From positions 88,973,580-89,037,579 of the forward strand of contig CM047425.1 of the NCBI GenBank assembly GCA_026168455.1: 64,000 nt of DNA. Direction: 5' to 3'. Below are positions 26,301-40,000 of this stretch, one piece after another. The notes beneath the pieces are model-generated. The model worked only from the letters and a program-made list of their open reading frames with translations, searched no databases and was not told the DNA's origin. The stretch comes from Theocolax elegans. Its lineage: Eukaryota; Arthropoda; Insecta; Hymenoptera; Cerocephalidae. The position numbers and the translations under genes are program-made. How positions within the stretch are numbered: position 1 is the stretch's first letter; each line of letters begins with the position of its first letter.

Positions 26301-29300
26301 GACGACGACACAATCGATTTTGATCTATCACCGCTCAAAAGATCACATTTTTCGAGAGCTTTCGAATGGCTTGAGTTAGATTATTGGCCAAGACCGCTGG
26401 TGTAAGTTATGTCCTAAAATACATGAAAATTAGTGATTTTATGAGGTTTATGAGGCATAACTTACACCAGCGGTCTTGACCAATAATCTAACTACCGCCA
26501 TTCGAAAGCTTTCGAAAAATGTGATCTTTTGAGCGGTGATAGAGGGTGCTCTATTTCTTCGAGATTTTAAAATTAGGAATTGTAAGCCAGGTAGATAAGT
26601 TCTAAAAATTATTTGAACAAAAGTTGTTTCTAATGTTTTTTCAAAAAAATCAATAGATTTTGAGATAAATGGCTTTGAAAATAGCAATTTTTTTTCAAAA
26701 AAAATTGAAAAATTTCCAATTTTCATGGTGGAATAATTCGTAGGCAAATTATTTTTAACACCTAAAATTTTTTTTCTATCTTCTGGAAGATATTTCCAGC
26801 CTGTTTTCAAATTTTGGAGCGATTTAAAATTTTCATCGTACCACTTGACGTGAAATAGCCCATATATGTATATTTTTTATAAGAAATATATTGAAAGTAA
26901 AGAACCTCTCACATTTTTTTATCGAAAATGGCTTTCAGTTAAATCTTTAAAAGTTTTATTTGAGGGACTTCTCTTCATTATGTACATTAAAACTTTTCAA
27001 GTACGGAACCTGGAAACGAGGAAAGAAATAAGAAACCCTTTTAGATATATTGAAATTATTTGACTATATGCCATTTCACTTACACTGCCGCTCACATAAA
27101 TTTGGCCACCCCATCAAAAATCTGTCAAACTTTGAAGTTTTGTACCTCTATAAGGAATCAACCGCTTAATTCGTTAACTTAACCGTTAAATTCGTATTCG
27201 TTGAGTAAAAACGCATAATTTTTGCTCTTATGATTTTTTTAGTTTGACTCATAGTTTTTAAGTTATGAGCTGTTGAAAAAAATGTGATTTTTTTTACATA
27301 AAATTAAAAAATTCCCTAAAAAATAAATGAACAAAAATTCTGCATAGCGCATTTTGAAGAGGAGTACCATAGCTTTAACCTCCATTTTGTTTTTTTTAAT
27401 CAGATTATTTTTAACAAAGTTATGCCAATTTGAAAATGGACAAAAAAAATTGAAAAAATTTTTTTTTTCATTTGTTTCTAAAAAATTAATTAAACATTAT
27501 TTTTTAAAATATTTTCATCATATACTGAAGGGCTTGGTACGAACATCAAAACTTTGAATTTTTTAAATCGGTTGATTCCTTATAGAGGTACAAAACTTCA
27601 AAGTTTGACAGATTTTTGATGGGGTGGCCAAATTTATGTGGGCGGCAGTGTACACTTGCAAGGGGAATTCTATTGTTACAACAGATCATATTTGGTACTT
27701 ATTGGAATCCGAAAAAATATTACTTTCCCAAGGTGTGTACCAAAATATTTAGAATTTTAATAATTTGTACACGGTATTAATGAACAATGTGATGCAAATT
27801 ATTAAATAGATGAAGGGTTTCGCGCGCAATATATAATGGGATTTTTAATTAACACTGATACTTTGGAATCATATTAAGGTCTGTTTAAAACAAATCCTGA
27901 CAGATTTAGTTTTGTAATCGATGGTACAATTTTATTGATAGAATTAATAAATATCATCAACATTATCATTGTGAAAGATTTTTGGATGTCTTAGAGTATA
28001 CTAAATTGATTATTCGATAAAAAATTACATGAAAGTACATAATACAAGGTTATTAGTATCTTTTTAAGTAGACGAATTCAAATAAAATTATTGTGAAATT
28101 GTTAAGATATTAAATGAATTTGAAATCAACCACATACTTTCTCCTTAGTGATTAATACCTCGGTGCAGGATCCTTTCACACATAGATTTGAATACGAGAA
28201 ACAGTTTTTAAATACAAATTTTAGATATCCTTTAATGGAGAATTAACTTCATATCAAAAAGTAAGATATTTAATATTAAATTATTTCTTCAAATAATTAT
28301 ATGAAAAATTATTACATCTTACGTACTATCATATAATAGATAATTGACTATTGCCGATTCTACATCGAGAAAAAGCTTCAATACATTTTACTTTTAGTAA
28401 TGTCGTAACAGACTGTCGAAACCCAAAAAATTCCTGAACTGTTTGTTATAACTTATATTGAAATTTCTAGCAATTTTTAGTGAAAGTCTAGAAATAGTAT
28501 AGAATTTTTTACTAAAATTTCAGTAATTTTTTGTCCTTTGACAGTCTTTTACCACGTTAGTGAAAGTTTATTAAAAATTGAAACTTTTTTCTCCGTGTAG
28601 CAATTGATCAGGTATTGTTGATATGCAAGTAATCTCTTGCAACTTTAATATATAACCTTACTCGAGCTTTACAATTTTCAAGGAATAAATCACAGATTAA
28701 ATATATAGTTAGTATAAAAATATTTATTTTCAAATAATGTATTTAGCATTCGGTAATGAGTCTAGTTTTGAAAGCAATTACGGTCGTTTTTCCGAACCGA
28801 TCTTCACTTGCTAGAGGGATTGTCATCTTCTTTTATATATAGAGCCGCATAACATCTTGCTGGCGCGCAATATATCTTAGGATAGGCGTCTAATGTAAGA
28901 CCTTCAGCTCCTTACTGAAAGTTCAAACTGGAGATTAAGGACGAAATGCTTATAATTTTTATTGGCAAGGGCCTGTTCTGGGAAATTTCAGTAAATATAG
29001 TGGACAAAAAGCAGATTTTGCTTCGTTTAATTTAAGTTTGATCGATTCGGAAAAACGACCATAAATGCCTTCAAAAAATATTTATTATAATTAAAATCGT
29101 AAAAATAAATAATTGCTTAATACAAAGTGGCTCTATTATAGACACCTTTGATACCTTTTGTTCAATAAATTAATTTTTTTCAGGTACCAACAAAACAATT
29201 TTGTACCAAATAATAAGTAATCTGCTCTCGTACTTAGTTATAAATATATACTCATCTAATCGTTAAAATATTCGTGCAAATTAAGATTTCAATAGCGTCC

Positions 29301-32300
29301 GACGAAAATCGAATTATACTACTTAAAGCTAAATATTCGTATTTTCAAATGAGTTAGAATAACAAATTTAATGCTTACAACTTCAAAGTATCATATTTTA
29401 TAGGAAAATAATAATAACAATTTGCTTTTAATTAAATAATTATATAAAATTATATAATGTAATTAATTTTCAAGTTTTGTAATTAGTATCAGAAAAAGTT
29501 AATCTTGTCACACATTAACCAGTAATAATGTAACTATTTTTTAATGAAATATCAGCTAATCACACAGAACAATATATATTATATCTACAATAAATAAATA
29601 ATTTATGGTAGATGATGAATAAATGTTTGAATAAAACTCTTTTACATAAGTAGTCAAGTTCTACATGTTTATTTCTCTCTAAAAACAAACGAAAATGCAG
29701 CGCTAGGGAGTATAAAACAATTATCCAAGAAAGTAAAGCTAAGCGAATAAAGATTGAAGGAAAAGTTGCTCGGTATGGAGGAAGAACGAGATACTCGCAC
29801 GGTCGTACAATTAGGGTGGAGTTTAGACGGGGAAGAGTGGTATAGAGGTGGGAGAAGAAAGCGAGATGCGTGGGTTGTTCGCATAAACGTCTCTTCGACG
29901 TTTGTATTTCACTTTCATCTTTTTTATATTTACTACATTTGTATAGTTTATTTACAACTTTTTCAAACTACTTTTGTTCATCATAGAATTTCTTATTTAT
30001 TGATCGTCGGTGTATTGCGTCAAAATTTTTATTCCCCTTTCAATTATCGAAAAAACTGCTTAGTAGATATTTTTATTGACTGTAATTTTTATTAATACTT
30101 TTTAATGACATTTTTGTAAATTAAAAAATTAAATAATTAATATTCCCTATACATTGTCTTTCGTAGGGTAATAAAAGTTCCTATATTCTGTATATCCAGT
30201 GTTGTTAGAGATTAAGTTGTTTTTTATGCAAGAAAAATGGGATATTTATAAATGTAACTCATGTATTAATAATTATTCCTTGAGTTTGATTTTTATAAAG
30301 TATTAAATATTCATTTATAATCGGATAATTCTATACAATTAAAATTACATTTTTATTGATTATTAATGTTATATTATGTATCAATGTTATTATGTAGGAT
30401 ATCCATTTACTATTATTATATCAACTAATGATACTACAATGTTATAGAAGCTTCGCTTTTCTCGGTTATCTTTTTCTTATACAGAACAACATTTCTATAC
30501 TGAGAGTATAAAATAAAACTATAATACTGTACACGTTATCATTATTAAATAATAAATTTTATGGTTTCATTGTGGAACATTATTAAGTATTTATATTTAC
30601 GAATGTTATAGAAAATATGTAATATTTTCATGTGCAGTTGCAAATAGTTATGATTCAAAAAATATATAGATATTAATGTATGCAACTAAAATTTGGTATA
30701 TAACGACCGTAGAACATTCTCTAAATAGAAGTAAATATTAAATAAACTTAATTTATACAGCTAAGAAATATTGAAGTAAATTCCTACAAGAATACTAACT
30801 AATAATTAACAGAACGCTTAACATAATTGAAATATATAATAATTATTACTTATTCACTGCAGCATTATAAATAAAATATTATACATATACAGGTTATACA
30901 GTTTTAAACGAATTTCGTAAATTGTGAGTTTGGTACATTCTTGCACAGTTAAATCTGTATATAATATGTATATAAATGTTTATTGATGGGAAAAGACACA
31001 TCGAAAAAATTACATGTATTATAGCGTAAGAATTGCAATTGATATCATGATATAATGATAAGCTCTCCCAAATACAGGATCTTTTTCATTTAACGAATAT
31101 CTTACATAGCTTGAGGTCTTATCGTTAAGCTTGGGCGAAAAAAATAGATGTTTACTCGGTTGAAATTTGAAATTGGTATATAGAAAGCCAGGCCACGATA
31201 TAAAATCCGAGCAAGCGTCGGGCTCCGCAGCTTTGCCGACGACAAGATGGCACTGAAAATCAATGGACGCCCCTCTCCTCCCTCTCCTCTCTCTGCCTCT
31301 TTCACCCTCGCGCTCGCGCTCAGTCATTGCTATGGTTACGTCCCTCAATGCCGCGCCTCCACTCCGGCGTGGAGCGTTGACTCGCTCGCCTTCTTTAAAC
31401 TTGCAGCTCACCCGTTTTATTTGCGTCGGGTGCTCTGCCGCTCCTGTTGCCCGGTAATTGATTTCTTTTCCCAACGAAGCCTGAGGCTGTAACGTTAATG
31501 AGACGCTCATTCGGACCCGTGGTTTTTGGTTATTTTACGATACCTACGATTTCACTCCACATCTCGAAAGTGAATTTTATCATCGATTTTCAAATTTATA
31601 TATATACCCTTCAACATTTTTATTCTTATTTTCGAAATGTTATGTTTCGACAATGAATGTATACAAGATAAATATTCTATAGAAATCCTTGTAGAACCTT
31701 TAAAATTTTTATAATTTCAAATTCTCAATCATTACTCAGCAATAAATTGTCAATTACAAAATCAATATATCAACGGTTATATATATTTTTTCTTTTTTAA
31801 ACACAAGAATTGGCAACCGTGTGTGTCCAATGTATAATGTGATAATACCTGTAAGCACTCACGGACTAAGTCAGGCAATTGCTGCAACATCTAAGCAGCT
31901 GACAATTATCGGTTACTGAACGTTTAATGTAAATTCCAGTAATTGGGAAGGGCACACTAGTTAGGTCACCTATAGTCAATTGTTACTGACGCTTTCTTGA
32001 TAATTATTCAGTATCTAATTGTTTTAATTATTTGTAGTGCTGTTTTTATCAACAATTTAAATCTGAAGCAATAAATTGTAAACTTGTGCAAATCTACTCT
32101 AATGTTACAGATCATTACAATTTTTTTTATTCAAGTAAATTAATTTTGAAATTTTTTGCACTAACTGCAAAGTGTTTCGTTTTCTATATATATTTAGTAT
32201 GGAAACGTTTTCTTCGACATTTATTCCATAGAAAGATTTCCAGATATGTTATATAGTAAACAATGACTAAAGAGAAATAATCTATAGTAATTTTGAGACC

Positions 32301-35300
32301 AACTTTTTGTAGACACACGACAAAAAGAATATAAAATATAAGTAATTAATCTTTAATTTTAATTACAATTAATTATTGTAGTTAAAATTTTATAAATAAA
32401 GTAAAGCTCGGTTATGTTTGTTAAATTAAAGTTTATGTACACTTTAATTACTTAATATATTCGTCTGTATTTTAGATAAAAAAATGTTGATTTAATTTTC
32501 TCAATCTCTTTTAATTTTTTTTTTTTCCTTTATTCAACTAGATTATCATTTAATAGACAGTACTAAAATAAATCTTAAACTGTTAAGCACGAATATCTAC
32601 ATACTGTTGAATTGAACATTGGTTCTGATCATTTAATCATAGAATTTCCGAGTTCGATCGGTCGGTCTGAAATTATTTAGACACTTCCGCTTCGTTGGAA
32701 TCTCGCGAGTCAAAGTGCTTTATCTCAAATTTATATTCGGGAGGACATTAATCGATCGTGCAATTAGCCGTAATTTAAAAATTTTAAAATGTGATTGAGA
32801 ATTCGGTGTTTCGTTATTGAAAATAGGTATTTAATCAGTTCTCGATTAAAAAGATGTTAATTCGTTTGATCGTGCGTTTTCTCCTTTATATATAAATATG
32901 AAATTATTTAACCTTTAACAAAAATTGTATTATATATAAAATGATTATTATATGAAATGTAAATTGTATTATGCACGTGATATGAAACAAAAATGGCAAT
33001 AACAATGTGTAAATAAATTAATAAATTATTTAAATTTTAAACTTGTTCCATAAGTATGGTATAAATAAATATAGTCAGACATATTATATTATATATATTG
33101 TATTGATAAATATTTATGAATTTCAATTTAATTATAATTTTTTTTGTATACTATGTTTTAGTGCATTTTGTCACTATGCAAATTAAAATAAATATACCCT
33201 CATAATGTTAACTGTGACATCAACTGTATTTCTGTACAACATCATGACGTTAAAGAACAATCATTTTACTTGTTTATAATTTTAAATTAATATATAAAGT
33301 AGCTGTTCAATTTACAGCTCAAACTCAATTCTAGTTTTACCATTTTTATTATATAGAAAAACTAAAATTCGGATAAAAGCCGGGAGTGAGTATATACGAA
33401 TGAGATATAATTAAAAAAATACTATAGAATTCAGATAATACTAAAAAGCATTTAAAAACGTGTCATAAATATATTGTCAAATTATTTAATACATGATAAT
33501 ACATTATGGAGAACTAAGTACACCACGGCTGTAGATAATATAATAATTCTATTAAATAAGTATTTTATATATTTAAATAGATTGTTTGAATAGAATAGAC
33601 AAAAAATAGGCGAAAAATGTGTCCATTTTTTTCCTATCGATGAAACGCTTTTTCTTTCATTTTTATATGAACATTTATATTAATGTAAAATCCTACTTCT
33701 CTCTTATTTTTGAGCTTGTAAATACAGATTAATGTTGAATCTAGTTAAGTGCGATTAAATGTGCATTAAAAATGAACAAACGAAAAATCTAATAAAATCG
33801 CATTTATCTTCGTAAATACTGGAAATATAACAGAAATTAGTTGTAAATAAGACGGAAACGATAAAAGGCCATCCGAATCTATAGGAAATTTTAAAGTTTA
33901 CTATTCGCGGAAAGATGGACACATTATTTGAATGTTTTGAGGTTGTGGTCATCTTAATAAGTGCTATTAAAATGGGAGAAAAAGCGCACACAAGTTACTT
34001 ACTACTAATTTTTAATTCCTAATATACATTTTATGCAGTTTCGAAAATTTGTCAAATGAAATCTAATAGTTCTAATTGCTATTATATATAAACAATCTTA
34101 CTTTTCAAGTAAGAATGACAAATAATTTTTAAGTTGTCATATTTACTCGATTGTCTGTTCGATTTATTGTCTAATTCGTGGAATGAACGAACCTAGTTTT
34201 ATCCGAGCTGACAATAGTGAAGAAATTAAAAAAAATGTTTACTAAATATATAGACGTGTTTGTTTTGAATCTTCAGGCGGACTGGGGTACAAAGCTTACG
34301 GAGGGCACGATGGCCTCGCGGAGAAACGCAAGCAACGCCGGATACGAACGACGTTCACGTCTGCCCAGCTCAAGGAGCTCGAGCGTGCCTTTCACGAGAC
34401 GCACTACCCCGACATCTACACGAGGGAGGAAATCGCAATGAAGATTGATCTGACGGAAGCCCGGGTGCAGGTGAGCCCTTCGCTATGTGTACGTGATGCT
34501 TCGGCATCGTTTAGACCTTTAATTATTCATATAGACCGGCCCTCCCCCGCGGCATCGGTCCTGTTCTATCAAATATGTAATTCCTCGCGTAGGCCTCGAG
34601 TCAAACCTCGCGGGGCACGATGAGACGTTCGAATTGTATAGGTACATATCTTTCTTTGGTTTACGACAACTAATCGTTTCGATTGTTACTCGTCAACTGT
34701 AACGAGTCCTGCTATCTTTCGTTGGATATACTCACTGCAAAATGATGAGCGAGGAATTATTTTTTACCTGTCATACAGTTGTTTTGTATGCGTTCACTAG
34801 CGAAACGTTTCTTGTTCGTTTGAGTGGTTGCCCAAACAATTCAATATAGAACAATTGCCAAATTTCATGTGCGGTTTTATATAGTCTACAACATATTGTA
34901 AAAAATCTACTATAAGTGCTAAACTTTTGTGTGGTTTTTAAATAAAATAGTTCTGGTTTGATTCGAGTTACTCGAATACTAATTTTAGGGTTGATAAACA
35001 ATGTTAACATTACGTGAAATACCTCAAATAAAAATAAGTCAAAAAATGCTTAGCACATATATTTTAATCTCGCACATTACTATAATATTTAAGTTTGCTA
35101 TTCACCACATAAAAGTGGGGGAAGGATTTTCACGTTTGAGCACCAGAAAAAATTATCGTGTATCACGGGAGAAATGATTGTACCATGTAAGTAATTTTCA
35201 CATTGCTGTCCTATTGTCGATATAATAATTTTTGTGAGCATTAATTTAACTTGAAAGAACTTACCTCGTAGTAATATATCGTGTTAACTTTTTGCAGTAT

Positions 35301-37010
35301 AAATAAAATGAACACTGAAATAGAGAGAAACGTTCACAAGATCGTTGTACATGTGCCTTAAAGTTCATTAATAAAATCAACGATATCACTGATATTTCAA
35401 TGCGACACTAATGCGCATTATAACGAGAATGCCGATATCGCGTTCATGCAAAGATACAAAATGTCAGTTGGAAATCATCTTTTGACTTAGTACAGATTTA
35501 GAAGTGTATAAAAAATTCAAATTGCACAATTGACGCGTTTGACATTTTTTGAATTTTCTATTTTGAGGTTGATATTGCTATCGCCTTCATAAATATAGAC
35601 CTAATGAACTTTATTAAATGTAGAGTGACCTCGTGAATTTTGTAAAAACGCTCTTTTATATCCATTAATTATTCGCAACTCGTCATTTTCACAGTATAAT
35701 TTATGATTTTTAAAATAAAATATATCGATAAAAATGAATACGTTTTTATTATATAGGTATATAATATATTGCTAAAGTGTTGTAAAATTTTTAACCAGAG
35801 ACGCGTAGATATTCTTTAGACTTTTCATGTGCTATAGAAAATATATGTATAAAGTTCGAGTTAAGAAATCGGGATCGCATAGTTGTATATAAATGTCTGA
35901 TTCGCTGTATATCTTTCAAATGTAATATTATTATTAAAGAAAGTAACTGTATAGGTGATCGAAATAACACTTGCCGTAACGTAACTATTTAATGGATCTT
36001 ATTAATGTGTTGTTTATAGCTGCATCGATTATTATACAATAGTCGGTCTAGACTAGACATATTATCCTATTACGAGGTATACGTGCAGTATGAATTTTCT
36101 CTTCGCAACTAATGGTAAATTCAGTAAATATGAAATCAACAATACCTAAAAACTATAATTATTATAACAAGTATAACATGTATCTGTTACAAAGAATCGA
36201 ATATAAAACTGGGAATTTCATAAATATATAATAAGAAATGTATAAAATCTGTGGATTCTATAGTAAATGTCGAGACAAACAAATACGTACAAGTTTTATT
36301 AGTTGAATAAAGTAAGTTAAATAAAACGAATGAAATCCTTGGTTTTAAAGTGGTTAAAAATAGTAAACTAGTTCTTATCTTTTTGCTAGTTGAATCATCG
36401 AGGTAAAATATATCAAAATGTAATAACCACATCAATTTTCGAGATATATCCTTAAGAACCTCGAGATAGTTTTCGGACTGTTACCTCCCGGTCTTGGAGA
36501 AAGGACCAACTGAAGAAGTGTCTAAACTAAAGCTATCCCAGCCAAAAGAGAAAGTCGAATTCAGAACCGTAGCTGGTAAAAGAAATGGTATACAGAGGAA
36601 AAAGTCTCGAAGGCAGGCAGGCAGGCAGGCAGCCAGGACGCGAAAGCTCGGTGCGAATGAAGAATGACTGGGATCGTCCGAGAAAAGGCACAGCAAAAAG
36701 AATAAGCTAGCGAGCGAGCGAGCGAGCGAGCGCGCGCGGCACTATAGAACCTCGTCCGGGTCGTCTCGGGTAGAAGAGGGACGCGCACGTCCAACGTGTC
36801 GTAATCGAGTTACGAAGCCGAGAAACAGCAGTGCAGAGCCGAGTTTCGCCCTCGAGGGGGTGGAGCGAAGAATGGCGCGCGCGCACCTGAGCAGCAGCTT
36901 GATGGATTGCATTGGCCCGCATTCCTGACGGATCATCGCGAGGCGCGTCTTGATGAAGGCGTCCAGGAAATGTCGGGGATCCTTCTTTCGCGAAGGATAC
37001 CTTATACCTT

Positions 37011-37041
<31 letters not shown>

Positions 37042-40000
37042 TCCTCTCTTTCTCTTTCTTTTTCTTTTTCACCCGTTCTTTTTCTTCTTTTTTCACGATG
37101 ATTGAAGGGAGGGTGAGGTCAAAGAATGATTAACAGCGCAATAGGACCAGTCACTGAACAACTTCAGATAATTTAGATGAATTTTATATAATGGATTAAT
37201 TATGCTATACATATTTGTTAGGTATATTTTTATTTTTACAATAACCCCAAATTACTGTAGTATGACCAATTAAACGTACTCATTAAAATTTATACAGGTT
37301 CTTACGGTTTCACTTGTGGAACATAAAAATCACAGTTACACTTCATTTAATAATTGTTGTTCCTACACTAACATTGTTCGAAATTTTATACAAGTATAAG
37401 CATTGTCGGTAATCAAAATTAAAATCTAATATGTACACCATTGATCATCCTATGAGCGCTATAAATCTTAAGTAAATCTGAATAATAATAACCAGGTACT
37501 TGCAATATCGCAAGCTTCCGCTCCGTATAACGAGCTTCGAAAGGGTCAATTTTCTATTTCCGTGTGCGACTGTACGCCAGGAATACAACGGCGCCTCGAT
37601 GTCGCTAAAACGGGACGTCGGCGAGGTATCACAAAGCGATCATATCGATGAATTATTATTAATGACAACCGAGCGCAATGACACGAAATGAGTTTAAGGG
37701 CGCTTGAATCTCTGCTAACGGGAGTGACGTTTGTTGTTCCACTTCAATGATTTTTCTAATAACTAATGAAGAACTTCCGTCAATTTTACGTATACGAAAT
37801 GTAAGAGAATAGTGCAGGATTTGCTAAAACTTTTAACTTATATATATGCAAATAAGCGGCAATCTATATCAATTTCGAAATGATCACATAACTTTTCTAC
37901 ATTGGTCTTTTACATTTGTGAATAAATCTGGTTGGGCGAGAAAAAATTTAATAACATTTCATCTTTTTAACATTATTTTGAGGATCAGCATCCTTCGCGT
38001 GTAATTTAATTATTTCGATATAGATTGAACAAGTAATTTGTAAGTAAAAGTAACTTGTTGAATATCTCAGAAAAATGAAACTTACGATTAGCCAATAAAG
38101 ATAAGCGGATTGAACTGCGGACTTTGTGTACCTGCAAAGGTAAAATGCAGAAACATCTAGTTCGTTCTGAATCGCAATAGAAATAGCCGGCCTTGGAAAG
38201 GTTTACACAGGAATCGAGTAGCATCAAGTCTAAATCGGTGCTTCGAACTGGTAAATTCACGTCTAATAAACATCGCAACCTAACCAACGGAGAATACTCT
38301 ATTGGTTCTTACCTCGCAGTTCGTTCTATAAATGCACACGCGCGATCGAGTTATCGTCGCGACAATGTGAATGAAATAGACATGGCACAGGTGTAGCTTC
38401 GTCGTTCAATGATGCAACAGTTCGGTTTTACAAGGGGTACGACGTTTCCGTCTGGCCGATCGGCTAATCGCATTTCGGCTTCCTTCGTGAAGCCACCGCC
38501 TCGATAATTCAAACGGTGCACACGCGCGACGATCCCATTCATCCTGAGCGCGTTCATTGTACTTCGAGCGAGTGTGTTCCTGTGTGTGTGGGTGTGTATG
38601 TGCGTGTATACATAGATACTCCCCTCCCTTCGCCGAGACCAAGGAGACAATGTCGTACGATATTAATGGCGCTCGTTAGAAGAAGCGCCTTTATCTCCTA
38701 TGTAAGTAAATAACGCTTAGTTTACTTAGTAACGATTGATTTGTGTGCAGGACCTTTGCTCTTTTACCGAGGACGCTAGAAAACTTCTAGTCGGAATTCG
38801 ATACGTACACTCTGGTTGATTAAGTTGCTACTACTTTCGGAACGATTGCGAAATTGGCTTTATGTATATTCCAGTGAGCCCTTTCAGCTGTTTTTGTAAA
38901 GAATTTTATTCTACTTCTTAACTACTTTCAAAATAAGATTATATCTTTTTAAATTAAATTTTACTTTATATATTGGTTAATTTTCTTCTACTATTAGGTT
39001 TTGCAGAAAATATTGACTTCCTACATTGAACTCGAGCATTTGAACTCTCTATCTTCCCAATGAAATCGTTTCATTTATAGATTTATTATTGCAATACTAC
39101 GCTTACTACTAATGAAACGTCAATCAAGATAAGAAAATTAAATTCGACATTGAAAAGAATTTTTGTTGTTAGCAAACGTTATGCATAATATTTTACATAC
39201 TCTATTTATTAACTGCTAAAATCATTATTATATTAATACTATTCTTGTATATCATTTATTAACAATTTAGTTGAAAATCGTAAGAATTATAAAATGTTTA
39301 ATTATATCATAATCGAATAGATAAATATAAAAATTATTATTTCATAGTATTTTAGTTACATTCCAATACAATTTTATAGTAATCTTTTTAAATTCCATTC
39401 TGATCAAATTAATACTGTCAATTTTGTGGAAAATTGGATTAACTTTCGGTTAAAATATGTATATTATTATTAAATTATTCCATCAAGTCAAATGTCTTCT
39501 AATTTCTCAAAATTTAACAATCTTGTCTATGTATACGTTCAAATAGTAGTATAAAAAGTATCATGCAAATATTATCATAAGTTTATTATTCATTATTTGT
39601 TTATTAATGATAAGAATATTCAGTTCGAATTATTTAGACAAACATACATTAAATGTATATGATTTAGGAACGTATTAACATTATAATAGATAAAACGATA
39701 TTATCATTCTTATTACCGGTATAGTAATATATATTAATTCTAGAAATTCATTATTTATAAAAATTTAAAAATCACAGGACAATAAATTAATTTTTAAACA
39801 ATAATAGCAATACTAGCATGTGGTACAACTACTAATTCCACAATTTATTAATCGAAGAAACGCGAGATTATATTTTTTAATTTTGAATAAGCAAACATCG
39901 TTTCAAAAAATATTGAATGTTTAACCTAGCTTCGAAAACTCACGTGAAACAAAAGCGACCATTTTTCGAGGGCGCAGATACTCGTCAAGGGAAGGCAAAA

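Larger units (their letters stand above)
23391..34276 (+). other. Phox2 intron 2 (10.9 kb) with several transposon remnants
   Basis: Mostly AT-rich. It contains the Penelope-like remnant (23749-24660), the fold-back element (25961-26860), a Tc1/mariner-type MITE (27083-27650), a hairpin MITE (28766-29076) and a GC-rich island at 31190-31560. The stretches 24680-25960, 27660-28760, 29080-31180 and 31570-34270 show nothing else I can support. The frame at 29754-30095 has no recognisable similarity. Confidence 0.7.

Noticed and set aside
26448..26810. 120-codon minus frame in the fold-back
   Set aside because: Lies inside one arm of the inverted repeat and matches no transposase.
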